Assembly: GCF_001294205.1 (NCBI RefSeq)
Contig: NZ_LAQT01000038.1
Coordinates: 124,001-188,000 of the forward strand
Source of the DNA: Amantichitinum ursilacus
Lineage (GTDB): Bacteria; Pseudomonadota; Gammaproteobacteria; Burkholderiales; Chitinibacteraceae
Length of the DNA stretch: 64,000 nt
Direction of reading: 5' to 3'
The translations under genes were made by a program, and so were the position numbers. The notes beneath the pieces are model-generated. The model had not been told where the DNA came from. It was given only the letters and a program-made list of their open reading frames with translations, and searched no databases. Positions 55,532-64,000 of the stretch are shown here, piece by piece. The first letter of the stretch is position 1. The number at the start of each line of letters is the position of its first letter.

Positions 55532-56043
55532 TCCGCCACCCCCAGGATATCTTCAACGGTCAAGCCGCGCTTGGCAGCAATGTCCGAAGCCGTGTGCAGC
55601 TTGGCCAGACCGTCCAGCGTGGCGCGAACCACGTTGTACGGGTTGGTCGAGCCATGGCACTTGGCGGTGATGTTGTGCACGCCCATTACTTCAAACACTG
55701 CACGCATCGGGCCGCCGGCGATAATACCGGTACCTTCAGGTGCAGGCTGCATGAAGACGGTAGTCGCGCCATGCTTACCGATCACGGTATGCGGCACGGT
55801 ACCGTTCTTGAGCGGCGCCTTGAACATCTTGCGACGCGCTTCGTCCAGACCTTTTTGTACAGCAACCGGCACTTCTTTGGACTTACCCTTGCCCATGCCG
55901 ATGCCACCATCGCCATCACCAACTACGGTCAGTGCGGCGAAACCGAGGATACGACCACCCTTGACGACTTTGGTTACGCGATTAACGCTAACCATCTTCT
56001 CGCGAAGGCCGTCCGTGCGATCTTCCACTTCGTTCTTAGCCAT
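55528..56043 (-). CDS. rpsE: 30S ribosomal protein S5
   Basis: The 171-residue product has [52 protein letters not shown], the S5 double-stranded RNA-binding domain, and the usual C-terminal domain. It is part of the spc segment. Confidence 0.97.
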   Translation of the reverse strand: MAKNEVEDRTDGLREKMVSVNRVTKVVKGGRILGFAALTVVGDGDGGIGMGKGKSKEVPVAVQKGLDEARRKMFKAPLKNGTVPHTVIGKHGATTVFMQPAPEGTGIIAGGPMRAVFEVMGVHNITAKCHGSTNPYNVVRATLDGLAKLHTASDIAAKRGLTVEDILGVAE

Positions 56044-56063
56044 TTATATAACTCCAGACTCAA

Positions 56064-56417
56064 TTAGAAGACGAGGCCGCCTTCGCGTGCCGCATCCGCC
56101 AGCGCTTTCACGCGGCCATGGTATTTGAAGCCGGAGCGATCAAATGCCACATTCTGGATACCGGCAGCTTTAGCCTTCTCAGCGATGCGCTTGCCAATCG
56201 CGGTAGCAGCTTCAACGCTGGAACCGTGCTTGACTGCGGTGCGAACTTCAGCTTCAAGCGAAGACGCAGACGCGAGCACCTTGCCACCCGTTTCATCAAT
56301 GATCTGGGCGTAGATGTGGCTGTTGGTACGATGCACCGACAGGCGCACCACCTTGAGCTCCGCAATCTTGGCACGGGTTTTACGTGCACGGCGGAGTCGA
56401 GTTTCGTTCTTGTCCAT
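56064..56417 (-). CDS. rplR: 50S ribosomal protein L18
   Basis: The 117-residue product has [34 protein letters not shown] at the N-terminus and ends [25 protein letters not shown], standard L18 that binds 5S rRNA. Confidence 0.97.
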   Translation of the reverse strand: MDKNETRLRRARKTRAKIAELKVVRLSVHRTNSHIYAQIIDETGGKVLASASSLEAEVRTAVKHGSSVEAATAIGKRIAEKAKAAGIQNVAFDRSGFKYHGRVKALADAAREGGLVF

Positions 56418-56430
56418 GATTCAGCCTCGA

Positions 56431-56964
56431 TTACTTCTTCTTGGTTTCTTTGAGCGTCACCACTTCATCCGAGTAACGCACGCCCTTGCCCTTGTAGGGT
56501 TCCGGAGCGCGGTAAGCGCGGATATCAGCAGCAACCTGGCCAACGGCTTGCTTGTCAGCACCCTTCAGAACGATCTCGGTCTGAGTGGGGGTAGCAACCG
56601 TCACACCAGCCGGCATCTTGTGCACGACCGGGTGAGAGAAACCCAGAGTCAGGTTCAGGGATTCGCCCTGAGCCTGCGCACGGTAACCCACGCCAACCAG
56701 GGTCAGCTTGCGCTCGAAGCCCTTGGAAACGCCGGTAACCATGTTGTTGACCAGAGCACGCAACGTACCGGACATGGCACGTGCATCCTTGCTTTCGCCA
56801 GTGGCAGCGAACACAACAGCGTTGTCTTCGACCTTGACGTCCACATTGCCGGTCAGCGGCTGAGTGAGGGTACCTTGCGGGCCCTTCACCTGGATTTCAG
56901 TGGCGCTGAGCTTAACTTCTACGCCGGACGGGATAGCGACCGGATTTTTTGCTACGCGAGACAT
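56431..56964 (-). CDS. rplF: 50S ribosomal protein L6
   Basis: The 177-residue product starts [31 protein letters not shown] and ends [24 protein letters not shown], standard L6 with two duplicated domains. Confidence 0.97.
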   Translation of the reverse strand: MSRVAKNPVAIPSGVEVKLSATEIQVKGPQGTLTQPLTGNVDVKVEDNAVVFAATGESKDARAMSGTLRALVNNMVTGVSKGFERKLTLVGVGYRAQAQGESLNLTLGFSHPVVHKMPAGVTVATPTQTEIVLKGADKQAVGQVAADIRAYRAPEPYKGKGVRYSDEVVTLKETKKK

Positions 56965-56976
56965 TATTTCACCTCA

Positions 56977-57369
56977 TCAAGCAACGAAACACAGAAGCTC
57001 GCCACCAACACCGTTGGCACGCGCTTTGCGATCGGTCATCACACCCTTGGACGTCGACAGAATCGCCACGCCAAGCCCGTTCATTACCTTCGGAATATCA
57101 TCCGAGCCTTTGTATACACGCAGACCAGGCTTCGAAACGCGGTCGATGCGTTCGATTACCGGACGGCCAGCGTAGTACTTCAGCTCGATCGTCAATTCAC
57201 GTTTGATTTCGCCTGCGACGCTGAACGACTCGACATAGCCTTCGTCTTTCAGAACCTGAGCGATTGCCACCTTCAGCTTGGAAGAGGGCATGGTCACCGA
57301 AGCTTTGTTCGCACGCTGGGCGTTACGAACACGAGTCAGCATATCGGCGATAGGATCATGCATTGCCAT
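56977..57369 (-). CDS. rpsH: 30S ribosomal protein S8
   Basis: The 130-residue product has [45 protein letters not shown] and ends [26 protein letters not shown]. In E. coli S8 is the repressor of the spc operon. Confidence 0.97.
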   Translation of the reverse strand: MAMHDPIADMLTRVRNAQRANKASVTMPSSKLKVAIAQVLKDEGYVESFSVAGEIKRELTIELKYYAGRPVIERIDRVSKPGLRVYKGSDDIPKVMNGLGVAILSTSKGVMTDRKARANGVGGELLCFVA

Positions 57370-57388
57370 ATTTCTTCTCCGCCTCCGG

Positions 57389-57694
57389 TTACCAGCTTGC
57401 CTTGACCATGCCAGGGATTTCGCCCTTCATGGCCAGCTCGCGCAGTTTGTTACGTGCCAGACCGAACTTGCGGAACGTGCCGCGCGGACGACCGGTCAGG
57501 GAACAACGATTGCGCACGCGAGACGGGCTGGCGTTACGCGGCAGTTGTTGAAACTTCAGACGCGCTGCAAAGCGGTCTTCTTCGCTGGCATTAACATCGT
57601 TGATGATCGACAGCAGCTGTGCACGCTTGGCTGCGAACTTCTCGACGGTAACGCGGCGCTTTTCCTCACGATTGATCAATGAGCGTTTTGCCAT
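57389..57694 (-). CDS. rpsN: 30S ribosomal protein S14
   Basis: The 101-residue product [28 protein letters not shown], ending [27 protein letters not shown], is the long C- form without a zinc site. The ATG at 57694 is chosen; the open frame runs 20 codons further into rplE. Confidence 0.96.
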   Translation of the reverse strand: MAKRSLINREEKRRVTVEKFAAKRAQLLSIINDVNASEEDRFAARLKFQQLPRNASPSRVRNRCSLTGRPRGTFRKFGLARNKLRELAMKGEIPGMVKASW

Positions 57695-57704
57695 GATGTT
57701 CGCC

Positions 57705-58244
57705 TCAATTCTTGAACGGGAACTTGAAGGCGGCCAGCAGCGCGCGCGCTTCATCGTCGGTCTTCGCAGTCGTGGTGATGGTAATGTTCATACCACGCAG
57801 AGCGTCGATCTTGTCGTACTCGATTTCCGGGAAGATGATCTGTTCTTTAACGCCCATGTTGTAGTTGCCACGGCCATCAAAGGACTTGCCACTCACGCCA
57901 CGGAAGTCACGTACACGCGGCAGCGCAACGGAAACCAGACGATCCAGGAATTCGTACATACGTTCGCGACGCAGGGTAACCTTGCAGCCAACCGGGTAAC
58001 CGTCACGAATCTTGAAACCAGCGATGGACTTCTTGGCTTTGGTCACAACGGCCTTTTGACCGGTGATCGCTTCCATGTCGCCAACGGCGTGTTCCATCAC
58101 TTTCTTGTCAGCCACCGCTTCGCCGACACCCATGTTCACGGTGATCTTTTCGATGCGCGGTACTTCCATCACGGATTTGTAACCGAACTGTTCAACCAGT
58201 TGCGGTACAACTTTCTCTTGGTAAAACTCTTGCAGACGAGACAT
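57705..58244 (-). CDS. rplE: 50S ribosomal protein L5
   Basis: The 179-residue product has [64 protein letters not shown] and a C-terminal [20 protein letters not shown], standard L5. Confidence 0.97.
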   Translation of the reverse strand: MSRLQEFYQEKVVPQLVEQFGYKSVMEVPRIEKITVNMGVGEAVADKKVMEHAVGDMEAITGQKAVVTKAKKSIAGFKIRDGYPVGCKVTLRRERMYEFLDRLVSVALPRVRDFRGVSGKSFDGRGNYNMGVKEQIIFPEIEYDKIDALRGMNITITTTAKTDDEARALLAAFKFPFKN

Positions 58245-58257
58245 TTATGCGAGCCCC

Positions 58258-58578
58258 TTAAGCGTTAACCACTTCGCCATTGGACTTGAAGACGCGGACT
58301 TTCTTGCCGTCTTCGAGCACCTTGATCCCAACACGGTCGGCTTTGCCGGTAACCGCATTGAAGATGGCGACGTTGGAAACGTGGACAGAGAGGGTTTTCT
58401 CGACAATCCCGCCTTGCTGACCGCGCATCGGGTTCGGCTTCTGGTGTTTTTTCACCACATTGACGCCTTCAACCACAACGCGATCTTCATCGGGGATCAT
58501 GCGCAGCACGGTACCGCGCTTGCCCTTGTCCTTACCGGTAATGACGATAACTTCGTCACCTTTGCGAATCTTGTTCAT
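58258..58578 (-). CDS. rplX: 50S ribosomal protein L24
   Basis: The 106-residue product starts [27 protein letters not shown], a KOW motif, and has [19 protein letters not shown], standard L24. Confidence 0.97.
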   Translation of the reverse strand: MNKIRKGDEVIVITGKDKGKRGTVLRMIPDEDRVVVEGVNVVKKHQKPNPMRGQQGGIVEKTLSVHVSNVAIFNAVTGKADRVGIKVLEDGKKVRVFKSNGEVVNA

Positions 58579-58590
58579 ACCTGCCTCTCC

Positions 58591-58959
58591 TTACAACACT
58601 TCGGGCGCGAGCGACACGATCTTCATGAAGCGCTCGGTACGGAGTTCACGCGTCACCGGTCCGAAGATACGAGTACCAATCGGTTCCAGCTTTGCATTCA
58701 GGAGAACGGCGGCATTGCCATCAAACTTGATGAGCGAGCCATCAGAACGACGTACGCCCTTGGCGGTGCGAACCACCACGGCGTTGTACACGTCACCCTT
58801 TTTGACACGACCACGCGGGGCAGCATCTTTGATGCTGACCTTGATGATGTCGCCCACAGAGGCATAACGACGCTTGGAGCCGCCCAACACCTTGATGCAC
58901 ATAACAGAACGCGCACCGGTGTTATCTGCAACCTCCAGCATGGATTGCATTTGGATCAT
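58591..58959 (-). CDS. rplN: 50S ribosomal protein L14
   Basis: The 122-residue product starts [31 protein letters not shown], standard L14. GGAGG lies about 11 bases before the ATG at 58959, which excludes the in-frame codon three residues upstream. It is the first gene of the spc segment, 225 bp after rpsQ. Confidence 0.97.
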   Translation of the reverse strand: MIQMQSMLEVADNTGARSVMCIKVLGGSKRRYASVGDIIKVSIKDAAPRGRVKKGDVYNAVVVRTAKGVRRSDGSLIKFDGNAAVLLNAKLEPIGTRIFGPVTRELRTERFMKIVSLAPEVL

Positions 58960-59184
58960 GTGAAACAAACCTCCAACTTAACCCGCGAAACTTCGGCATA
59001 ACCGAAGCAGTGCCCGGCAAAACCGAGCGAATCGCGACCAGTTTTGGACCCCGTACGGGGAAAACAAGCAGTAGCGCAGGCCCGAAAGACCCGTACTATT
59101 GCGACAAGGAAAAACGGGCATTGTACGCGAAGTACAATGCCCGTGCAACTACCACTTACGTTTGCCAGCGGCAAACGGCATTAC
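58960..59184 (-). other. 225-bp spacer between rpsQ and rplN
   Basis: No gene is seen. From rpsQ towards rplN it contains a perfect 13-bp stem-loop with a T-run, then a smaller stem CTTCGG/CCGAAG (58991-59007), then the rplN ribosome binding site. A promoter for the spc operon is expected here, but no convincing -35/-10 pair was found. Confidence 0.6.
59110..59144 (-). terminator. Terminator at the S10/spc operon boundary
   Basis: ACGGGCATTGTAC (59114-59126) pairs perfectly over 13 bp with GTACAATGCCCGT (59132-59144), loop GCGAA. On the minus strand TTTTCC follows. It lies 40 bases after the rpsQ stop and marks a transcript end or an attenuator. Confidence 0.8.
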
Positions 59185-59454
59185 TTAGACTGCCTGACCC
59201 TTTTGCACCGAGCCGGTAACAACCCAGCTCTTGGTACGGGACAGCGGACGACCTTCTTCGATCGTCACCAGATCACCTTCGTGATACTGGTTCGTTTCAT
59301 CATGCGCGTGGTACTTCTTGGAACGACGAACCACCTTGCCATACAGCGGGTGCTTAACCAGATGCTCAACGAGCACGGTTACGGTCTTGTCCATTTTGTC
59401 GCTGACAACACGGCCGGTCAGCGTACGCTTCAGTTTCGCTTCGCTCATGTTCAC
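59185..59454 (-). CDS. rpsQ: 30S ribosomal protein S17
   Basis: The 89-residue product has [46 protein letters not shown], standard S17. It overlaps rpmC by four bases and is the last gene of the S10 segment. Confidence 0.97.
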   Translation of the reverse strand: MNMSEAKLKRTLTGRVVSDKMDKTVTVLVEHLVKHPLYGKVVRRSKKYHAHDETNQYHEGDLVTIEEGRPLSRTKSWVVTGSVQKGQAV

Positions 59455-59642
59455 GCCGCCTTTTCAGCCATGATGGTACGGATGCGCGCAATGTCTTTGC
59501 GCACGCGGTTGATCTCGCTGTTTTTTGCGAGTTGGCCGGTAGCGTGCTGCATGCGCAGGCTGAACTGGGCTTTCAACAGCGCAGTCAGTTCGCTCTTCAG
59601 CTCGCCTTCGGATTTCTGACGAAGTTCAGCAGCTTTCATCAT
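59451..59642 (-). CDS. rpmC: 50S ribosomal protein L29
   Basis: The 63-residue helical-hairpin protein [32 protein letters not shown] is standard L29. Two adjacent ATG codons are present; the first overlaps the rplP stop as ATGA. Confidence 0.96.
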   Translation of the reverse strand: MMKAAELRQKSEGELKSELTALLKAQFSLRMQHATGQLAKNSEINRVRKDIARIRTIMAEKAA

Positions 59643-60055
59643 TGCCCCACTTGACGAGAGACGAAGGTCGTTGCGAACGGCAGCTTGGCCGAAGCCAGGC
59701 GGAAGGCTTCACGAGCGATTGCCTCGTCGACGCCGTCCAGTTCGTACAGTACCTTGCCAGGTTGAATTTCGGCGACCCAGTATTCCGGGCTGCCCTTACC
59801 GTTACCCATCCGCACTTCAGCGGGCTTGGTCGAGATCGGTTTGTCCGGGAACACACGGATCCACACGCGACCGCCACGCTTGATGTGACGAGTGATAGCA
59901 CGACGCGCAGCTTCGATCTGACGAGCAGTCAGACGACCGCGGCTGGTCGACTTCAGGCCAAAAGTGCCGAACGCAACGCTGTTACCGCGGGTAGCGATAC
60001 CGGTGTTACGACCCTTCTGGACCTTACGGTACTTGAGTCTAGTTGGCTGCAGCAT
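59639..60055 (-). CDS. rplP: 50S ribosomal protein L16
   Basis: The 138-residue product starts [25 protein letters not shown], standard L16. The ATG at 60055 lies 17 bases inside the end of rpsC in another frame. [34 protein letters not shown] is conserved. Confidence 0.96.
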   Translation of the reverse strand: MLQPTRLKYRKVQKGRNTGIATRGNSVAFGTFGLKSTSRGRLTARQIEAARRAITRHIKRGGRVWIRVFPDKPISTKPAEVRMGNGKGSPEYWVAEIQPGKVLYELDGVDEAIAREAFRLASAKLPFATTFVSRQVGQ

Positions 60056-60743
60056 TGCGAGGCCCCTTACGTTCACGCTTGCGGGTTTCTACCGGTTCTT
60101 GTGCAGCCTTTTCGCCAGGCTTCATTTCACCTTTGTAAACCCAAACCTTGATACCAATGATGCCGTAGGTGGTGCTGGCTTCAGAGGTCGCGTAGTCAAT
60201 ATCGGCACGCAGGGTATGCAACGGCACGCGGCCTTCGCGATACCACTCGGTACGTGCGATTTCGATACCGTTCAGACGGCCAGCCGACATGATCTTGATG
60301 CCTTGGGCACCCAGACGCATGGCGTTTTGCATGGCGCGCTTCATGGCACGACGGAACATCACACGCTTTTCAAGCTGCGAAGCGATGCTGTCGGCGATGA
60401 TTTGCGCGTCAATTTCAGGCTTGCGAACTTCTTCGATATTGACGTGAACCGGCACCTTCAGGATGGCCTGAAGTTGGCCTTTCAATACTTCGATGTCTTC
60501 GCCCTTCTTGCCGATCACAACACCCGGACGAGCCGTGTGGATGGTGATCTTGGCATTCTTGGCCGGACGCTCGATCACGACGCGGCTGACCGCGGCGTTT
60601 GCGAGTTTTTTCTTCAGGAACTCACGGACTTCGATATCTTCAGTCAACATCTTGCTGAAGTTCTTGCTGTTAGCGTACCAGCGTGAGCCCCAGTTCTTGG
60701 TGACGGCGAGACGAAAACCCGTCGGATGAATTTTCTGACCCAT
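60039..60743 (-). CDS. rpsC: 30S ribosomal protein S3
   Basis: The 234-residue product has [33 protein letters not shown] and a KH domain ([31 protein letters not shown]). It ends with a Lys/Arg/Ala-rich tail. Confidence 0.97.
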   Translation of the reverse strand: MGQKIHPTGFRLAVTKNWGSRWYANSKNFSKMLTEDIEVREFLKKKLANAAVSRVVIERPAKNAKITIHTARPGVVIGKKGEDIEVLKGQLQAILKVPVHVNIEEVRKPEIDAQIIADSIASQLEKRVMFRRAMKRAMQNAMRLGAQGIKIMSAGRLNGIEIARTEWYREGRVPLHTLRADIDYATSEASTTYGIIGIKVWVYKGEMKPGEKAAQEPVETRKRERKGPRNAAAN

Positions 60744-60752
60744 AATCGCTCC

Positions 60753-61082
60753 TTAGTCGCCAACAGTCAGCGTGATGTGGCAGGTTTGCTTCTCGATGCG
60801 ATTGCCGCGGCCTTTTGCACGCGCGGAAAAACGCTTCAGAGACGGCCCTTTGTCCACATAGATCGTGGCGACTTTAAGTGCATCGATGTCAGCGCCTTCG
60901 TTGTGCTCGGCGTTGGCAATCGCGGACTCCAGTACCTTCTTGATCAGCACTGCGCCCTTTTTCGGGCTGAAAGCCAGGATGTTCAGAGCCTGCTCCACCG
61001 GCTTGCCACGAACGAGATCGGCGACAAGACGCGCTTTTTGTGCGGAGAGGCGAGCATTGCTCAGTACAGCGGATACTTGCAT
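60753..61082 (-). CDS. rplV: 50S ribosomal protein L22
   Basis: The 109-residue product [33 protein letters not shown] and the C-terminal loop [29 protein letters not shown] are standard L22, which lines the peptide exit tunnel. Confidence 0.97.
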   Translation of the reverse strand: MQVSAVLSNARLSAQKARLVADLVRGKPVEQALNILAFSPKKGAVLIKKVLESAIANAEHNEGADIDALKVATIYVDKGPSLKRFSARAKGRGNRIEKQTCHITLTVGD

Positions 61083-61091
61083 GGCATCACC

Positions 61092-61367
61092 TTAGCGCTT
61101 GGCTTTTTTGTCGGCGGCATGACCTTTGAAAGTACGGGTGAGTGCAAACTCGCCCAACTTGTGGCCAACCATGTTTTCGTTCACGTAAACCGGTACGTGT
61201 TGCTTGCCGTTGTGCACAGCGATCGTCAGACCGACGAAATCCGGCAGAACGGTAGAACGACGCGACCAGGTCTTGATGGGGCGCTTGTCGTTCGAAGTAC
61301 GCGCAGCCTCGATCTTCTTGATCAGGTGCAGGTCTACAAACGGGCCTTTCTTGACAGAACGTGCCAT
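61092..61367 (-). CDS. rpsS: 30S ribosomal protein S19
   Basis: The 91-residue product starts [55 protein letters not shown], standard S19. The second of two close ATGs (61367) is chosen. Confidence 0.97.
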   Translation of the reverse strand: MARSVKKGPFVDLHLIKKIEAARTSNDKRPIKTWSRRSTVLPDFVGLTIAVHNGKQHVPVYVNENMVGHKLGEFALTRTFKGHAADKKAKR

Positions 61368-61373
61368 GTTCAA

Positions 61374-62207
<834 letters not shown>

Positions 62208-62219
62208 TTTTCAGTCTCC

Positions 62220-62525
62220 TTATTGCGCAGCCGAGAGGTCGATTTCCTGGCCGGCCACAAGGCTGATATAAGCCTTCTTCCAGCTAGCACGACGACCGGT
62301 GAAACGACCCGAGCGCTTGACTTTGCCCTTGACGTTTACAACCTGCACAGCCTCAACCTTCACCTTGAACAGCAGTTCAATAGCGGCGGCGATTTCGGCC
62401 TTGGTGGCATCCGTGGATACGCGGAACACGATTTGCTCGTTCTTTTCGGCAACGAAGGTCGACTTTTCAGAGACCACCGGTGCGCGCAGAACCTGCAGCA
62501 GACGGTTTTCAGTAAATTGCGTCAT
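62220..62525 (-). CDS. rplW: 50S ribosomal protein L23
   Basis: The 101-residue product has [61 protein letters not shown], standard L23, the docking site for trigger factor and SRP. It overlaps rplD by four bases. Confidence 0.96.
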   Translation of the reverse strand: MTQFTENRLLQVLRAPVVSEKSTFVAEKNEQIVFRVSTDATKAEIAAAIELLFKVKVEAVQVVNVKGKVKRSGRFTGRRASWKKAYISLVAGQEIDLSAAQ

Positions 62526-63142
62526 GCGAACATCTCCTCGAAGGCAGCCAGCGCATCGCGGGTCAGCACTACTTTCTTGAAGCGCACGAGGCTCACCGGA
62601 TCAGCCTGCGACGGCTCGAGCACCAGAACGTTGTTCAGGTTGCGCGAAGCCAGGTACAGGTTTTCGTCCAGTTCCTTCGTGATGATCAGCGCGTTTTCGA
62701 GCTTCAGGGTTTCGAGCTTCTGCACGAAAGCCTTGGTCTTCGGGGCTTCCAGCGTAAAGCTGTCAACCACCACCAGACGTTCTTCGCGAACCAGTTGCGA
62801 CAGAATGGTCGCGATACCGGCGCGGTACATCTTGCGGTTAACCTTGTGGCTGAAGTTCTCGTCCGGGCTGTTCGGGAAAATGCGACCACCACCACGCCAC
62901 AGCGGCGACGAAGTCATACCGGCACGAGCACGACCGGTGCCCTTTTGACGGAACGGCTTCTTGGTGGAGTGTTTAACCTGCTCACGATCTTTCTGAGCAC
63001 GGTTACCGCTACGTGCATTCGCGAAGTACGCGGTCACAACCTGGTGAACCAGCGCTTCGTTGAATTCACGTGCGAACAGGGTATCGGAGCCAGCGACAGC
63101 AGCTTGCGCTTCGCCGTTTGCATTAATGACTTTCAGTTCCAT
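62522..63142 (-). CDS. rplD: 50S ribosomal protein L4
   Basis: The 206-residue product has [46 protein letters not shown] and the tunnel loop [29 protein letters not shown], standard L4. In E. coli L4 represses the S10 operon by binding its leader. Its ATG shares a base with the rplC stop. Confidence 0.97.
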   Translation of the reverse strand: MELKVINANGEAQAAVAGSDTLFAREFNEALVHQVVTAYFANARSGNRAQKDREQVKHSTKKPFRQKGTGRARAGMTSSPLWRGGGRIFPNSPDENFSHKVNRKMYRAGIATILSQLVREERLVVVDSFTLEAPKTKAFVQKLETLKLENALIITKELDENLYLASRNLNNVLVLEPSQADPVSLVRFKKVVLTRDALAAFEEMFA

Positions 63143-63786
63143 CACGCACCTGCCTTCACACTGGGGCGAACGATCACGTCATTGCCCTTGGAACCCGGGA
63201 CAGCGCCCTTCACCAACAGCAGTTGACGCTCGGCATCCACACGCACGACTTCCAGGTTCTGCACGGTACGCTTGACGTTACCAAGCTGACCCGGCATACG
63301 CTTACCCGGCAGCACTCGGCCCGGATCTTGCGCTTGACCAATGGAACCCGGCACGTTGTGCGAACGGGAGTTACCGTGGGAAGCACGGTTGGAGCTGAAA
63401 TGGTGACGCTTGATCGCGCCAGCAAAACCCTTACCCTGGGTAGTGCCAGTGACATCAACCATCTGACCAATAGCGAACAACTCAACGGACAGCGAATCGC
63501 CAGCTTTCAGCTCGGTGATTTTGTCAGCGGGCACACGGAACTCAACGAGACCGAGACCAGCTTCAACACCTGCTTTAGCAAAGTGACCGGCTTCCGCTTT
63601 GTTAACGCGATTAGCCTTCTTGGCGCCAAACGAAACTTGCACAGCTGCGTAGCCGTCAGTTTCGGGCGTTTTGACCTGCGTGACGCGATTGGCCGACAGA
63701 TCCAGCACCGTCACCGGGATGGAAGCACCATCCTCAGCGAAGACGCGGGTCATGCCGACTTTGCGACCGACTAGACCTAAGCTCAT
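63142..63786 (-). CDS. rplC: 50S ribosomal protein L3
   Basis: The 214-residue product starts [45 protein letters not shown] and contains [41 protein letters not shown], with the glutamine that PrmB methylates, standard L3. The ATG at 63786 is preceded by AAGGAAA. It is the first gene of the ribosomal cluster visible here; rpsJ is not adjacent. Confidence 0.97.
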   Translation of the reverse strand: MSLGLVGRKVGMTRVFAEDGASIPVTVLDLSANRVTQVKTPETDGYAAVQVSFGAKKANRVNKAEAGHFAKAGVEAGLGLVEFRVPADKITELKAGDSLSVELFAIGQMVDVTGTTQGKGFAGAIKRHHFSSNRASHGNSRSHNVPGSIGQAQDPGRVLPGKRMPGQLGNVKRTVQNLEVVRVDAERQLLLVKGAVPGSKGNDVIVRPSVKAGA

Positions 63787-63837
63787 AGTTATTTCCTTTT
63801 CAGGGCCGATTTCGATTGACCGGCAAATAACCAATTA

Positions 63838-63876
63838 ATAAAAAAAGAAAGCTTGTCACCCAAAAGATGACAAGCT
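63838..63876 (-). terminator. Terminator-like hairpin in the rplC leader (possible attenuator)
   Basis: On the minus strand AGCTTGTCATC pairs with GGTGACAAGCT (63850-63876, one U-G pair), loop TTTTG, and is followed by TTTCTTTTTTT. It begins only a few bases after the -10 of the apparent promoter, so it should form at the very 5' end of the mRNA and could abort transcription of the ribosomal operon. Confidence 0.75.
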
Positions 63877-63880
63877 CGCG

Positions 63881-63910
63881 ATATTAGCACTGATTTTCCT
63901 GCCCCTGCAA
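63881..63910 (-). promoter_or_regulatory. Promoter of the rplC-led ribosomal operon
   Basis: On the minus strand TTGCAG (63910-63905) and TAATAT (63886-63881) are separated by 18 bases, and the -10 carries a TGC extension. Transcription would start near 63874, about 90 bases before the rplC ATG. Confidence 0.6.
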
Positions 63911-64000
63911 GCACTTAGCCCGCCAAAGCCAAAAAATCCTGCTGATTTATATGGTCTTTTCTGAATTACACCAGATCAGACCACCCCGGCCGCGTTACCG
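63911..64000. other. Upstream end of the window, no gene seen
   Basis: No rpsJ-like frame or other gene is visible in these 90 bases on either strand. Confidence 0.5.

Overview
The window looks like chromosomal DNA from a betaproteobacterium of the order Neisseriales. It may come from the Chromobacteriaceae/Chitinibacteraceae side, but that is inferred from gene content and order rather than from a search. Supporting orders are pilB-pilC-pilD-coaE-zapD-yacG, rpsP-rimM-trmD-rplS, clpS-clpA beside a cold-shock gene, and a full S10-spc-alpha ribosomal cluster. No tRNA, rRNA, CRISPR array, insertion sequence or prophage gene was seen. Almost all of it is ordinary core genome with a few accessory patches.

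Layout. Bases 1-5.6 kb hold the 3' end of xseA, a PLP-dependent cysteine-metabolism enzyme, the helicase gene rep with an overlapping small SH3-like gene, a 557-bp gap with a large RNA-like palindrome and a possible 47-residue gene, and an exported lactonase-like beta-propeller. Bases 5.6-9.5 kb hold rlmD, a RelB/ParE-type toxin-antitoxin locus whose toxin has no in-frame start, and an NAD-precursor pair (pnuC plus a NadR-type kinase). Bases 9.5-17.1 kb form a rare-sugar locus: a divergent ROK repressor, then a D-tagatose/D-allulose 3-epimerase-like enzyme, a P-loop sugar kinase-like protein, an AlsB-like binding protein, AlsA- and AlsC-like transporter parts and an aldose 1-epimerase. A 19-bp perfect palindrome lies between the -35 and -10 of its promoter. 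Bases 17.3-25.9 kb carry a prolyl-4-hydroxylase-like protein, purB, a DUF945 protein, mnmA-nudJ-like, rluE, icd and a cold-shock gene.

Bases 26-34.9 kb carry clpSA, a phosphorelay-type pair (lone receiver plus an Hpt-REC-REC-GGDEF diguanylate cyclase), a divergent NarL-type regulator, a histidine phosphatase, a small MscS channel, ogt and xerD. Bases 34.9-40.7 kb carry rplS-trmD-rimM-rpsP, ffh, a CcsA-like membrane protein and a CorC/HlyC-type CBS protein. Bases 40.8-46.6 kb carry pilB-pilC-pilD-coaE-zapD-yacG. Bases 46.6-50.3 kb carry the ornithine-lipid pair olsB/olsA, apaH and an HDOD protein. From 50.3 kb to the end, the minus strand carries rplC to rplQ.

Two genes usual in this ribosomal cluster are missing from their normal places. 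infA is absent between secY and rpmJ, and rpsJ is absent directly upstream of rplC, where there is instead a promoter-like sequence followed at once by a terminator-like hairpin. A 13-bp perfect hairpin also separates rpsQ from rplN, at the S10/spc boundary. Many apparent promoters here are of the extended -10 type (TGnTAnnnT) with weak -35 boxes.
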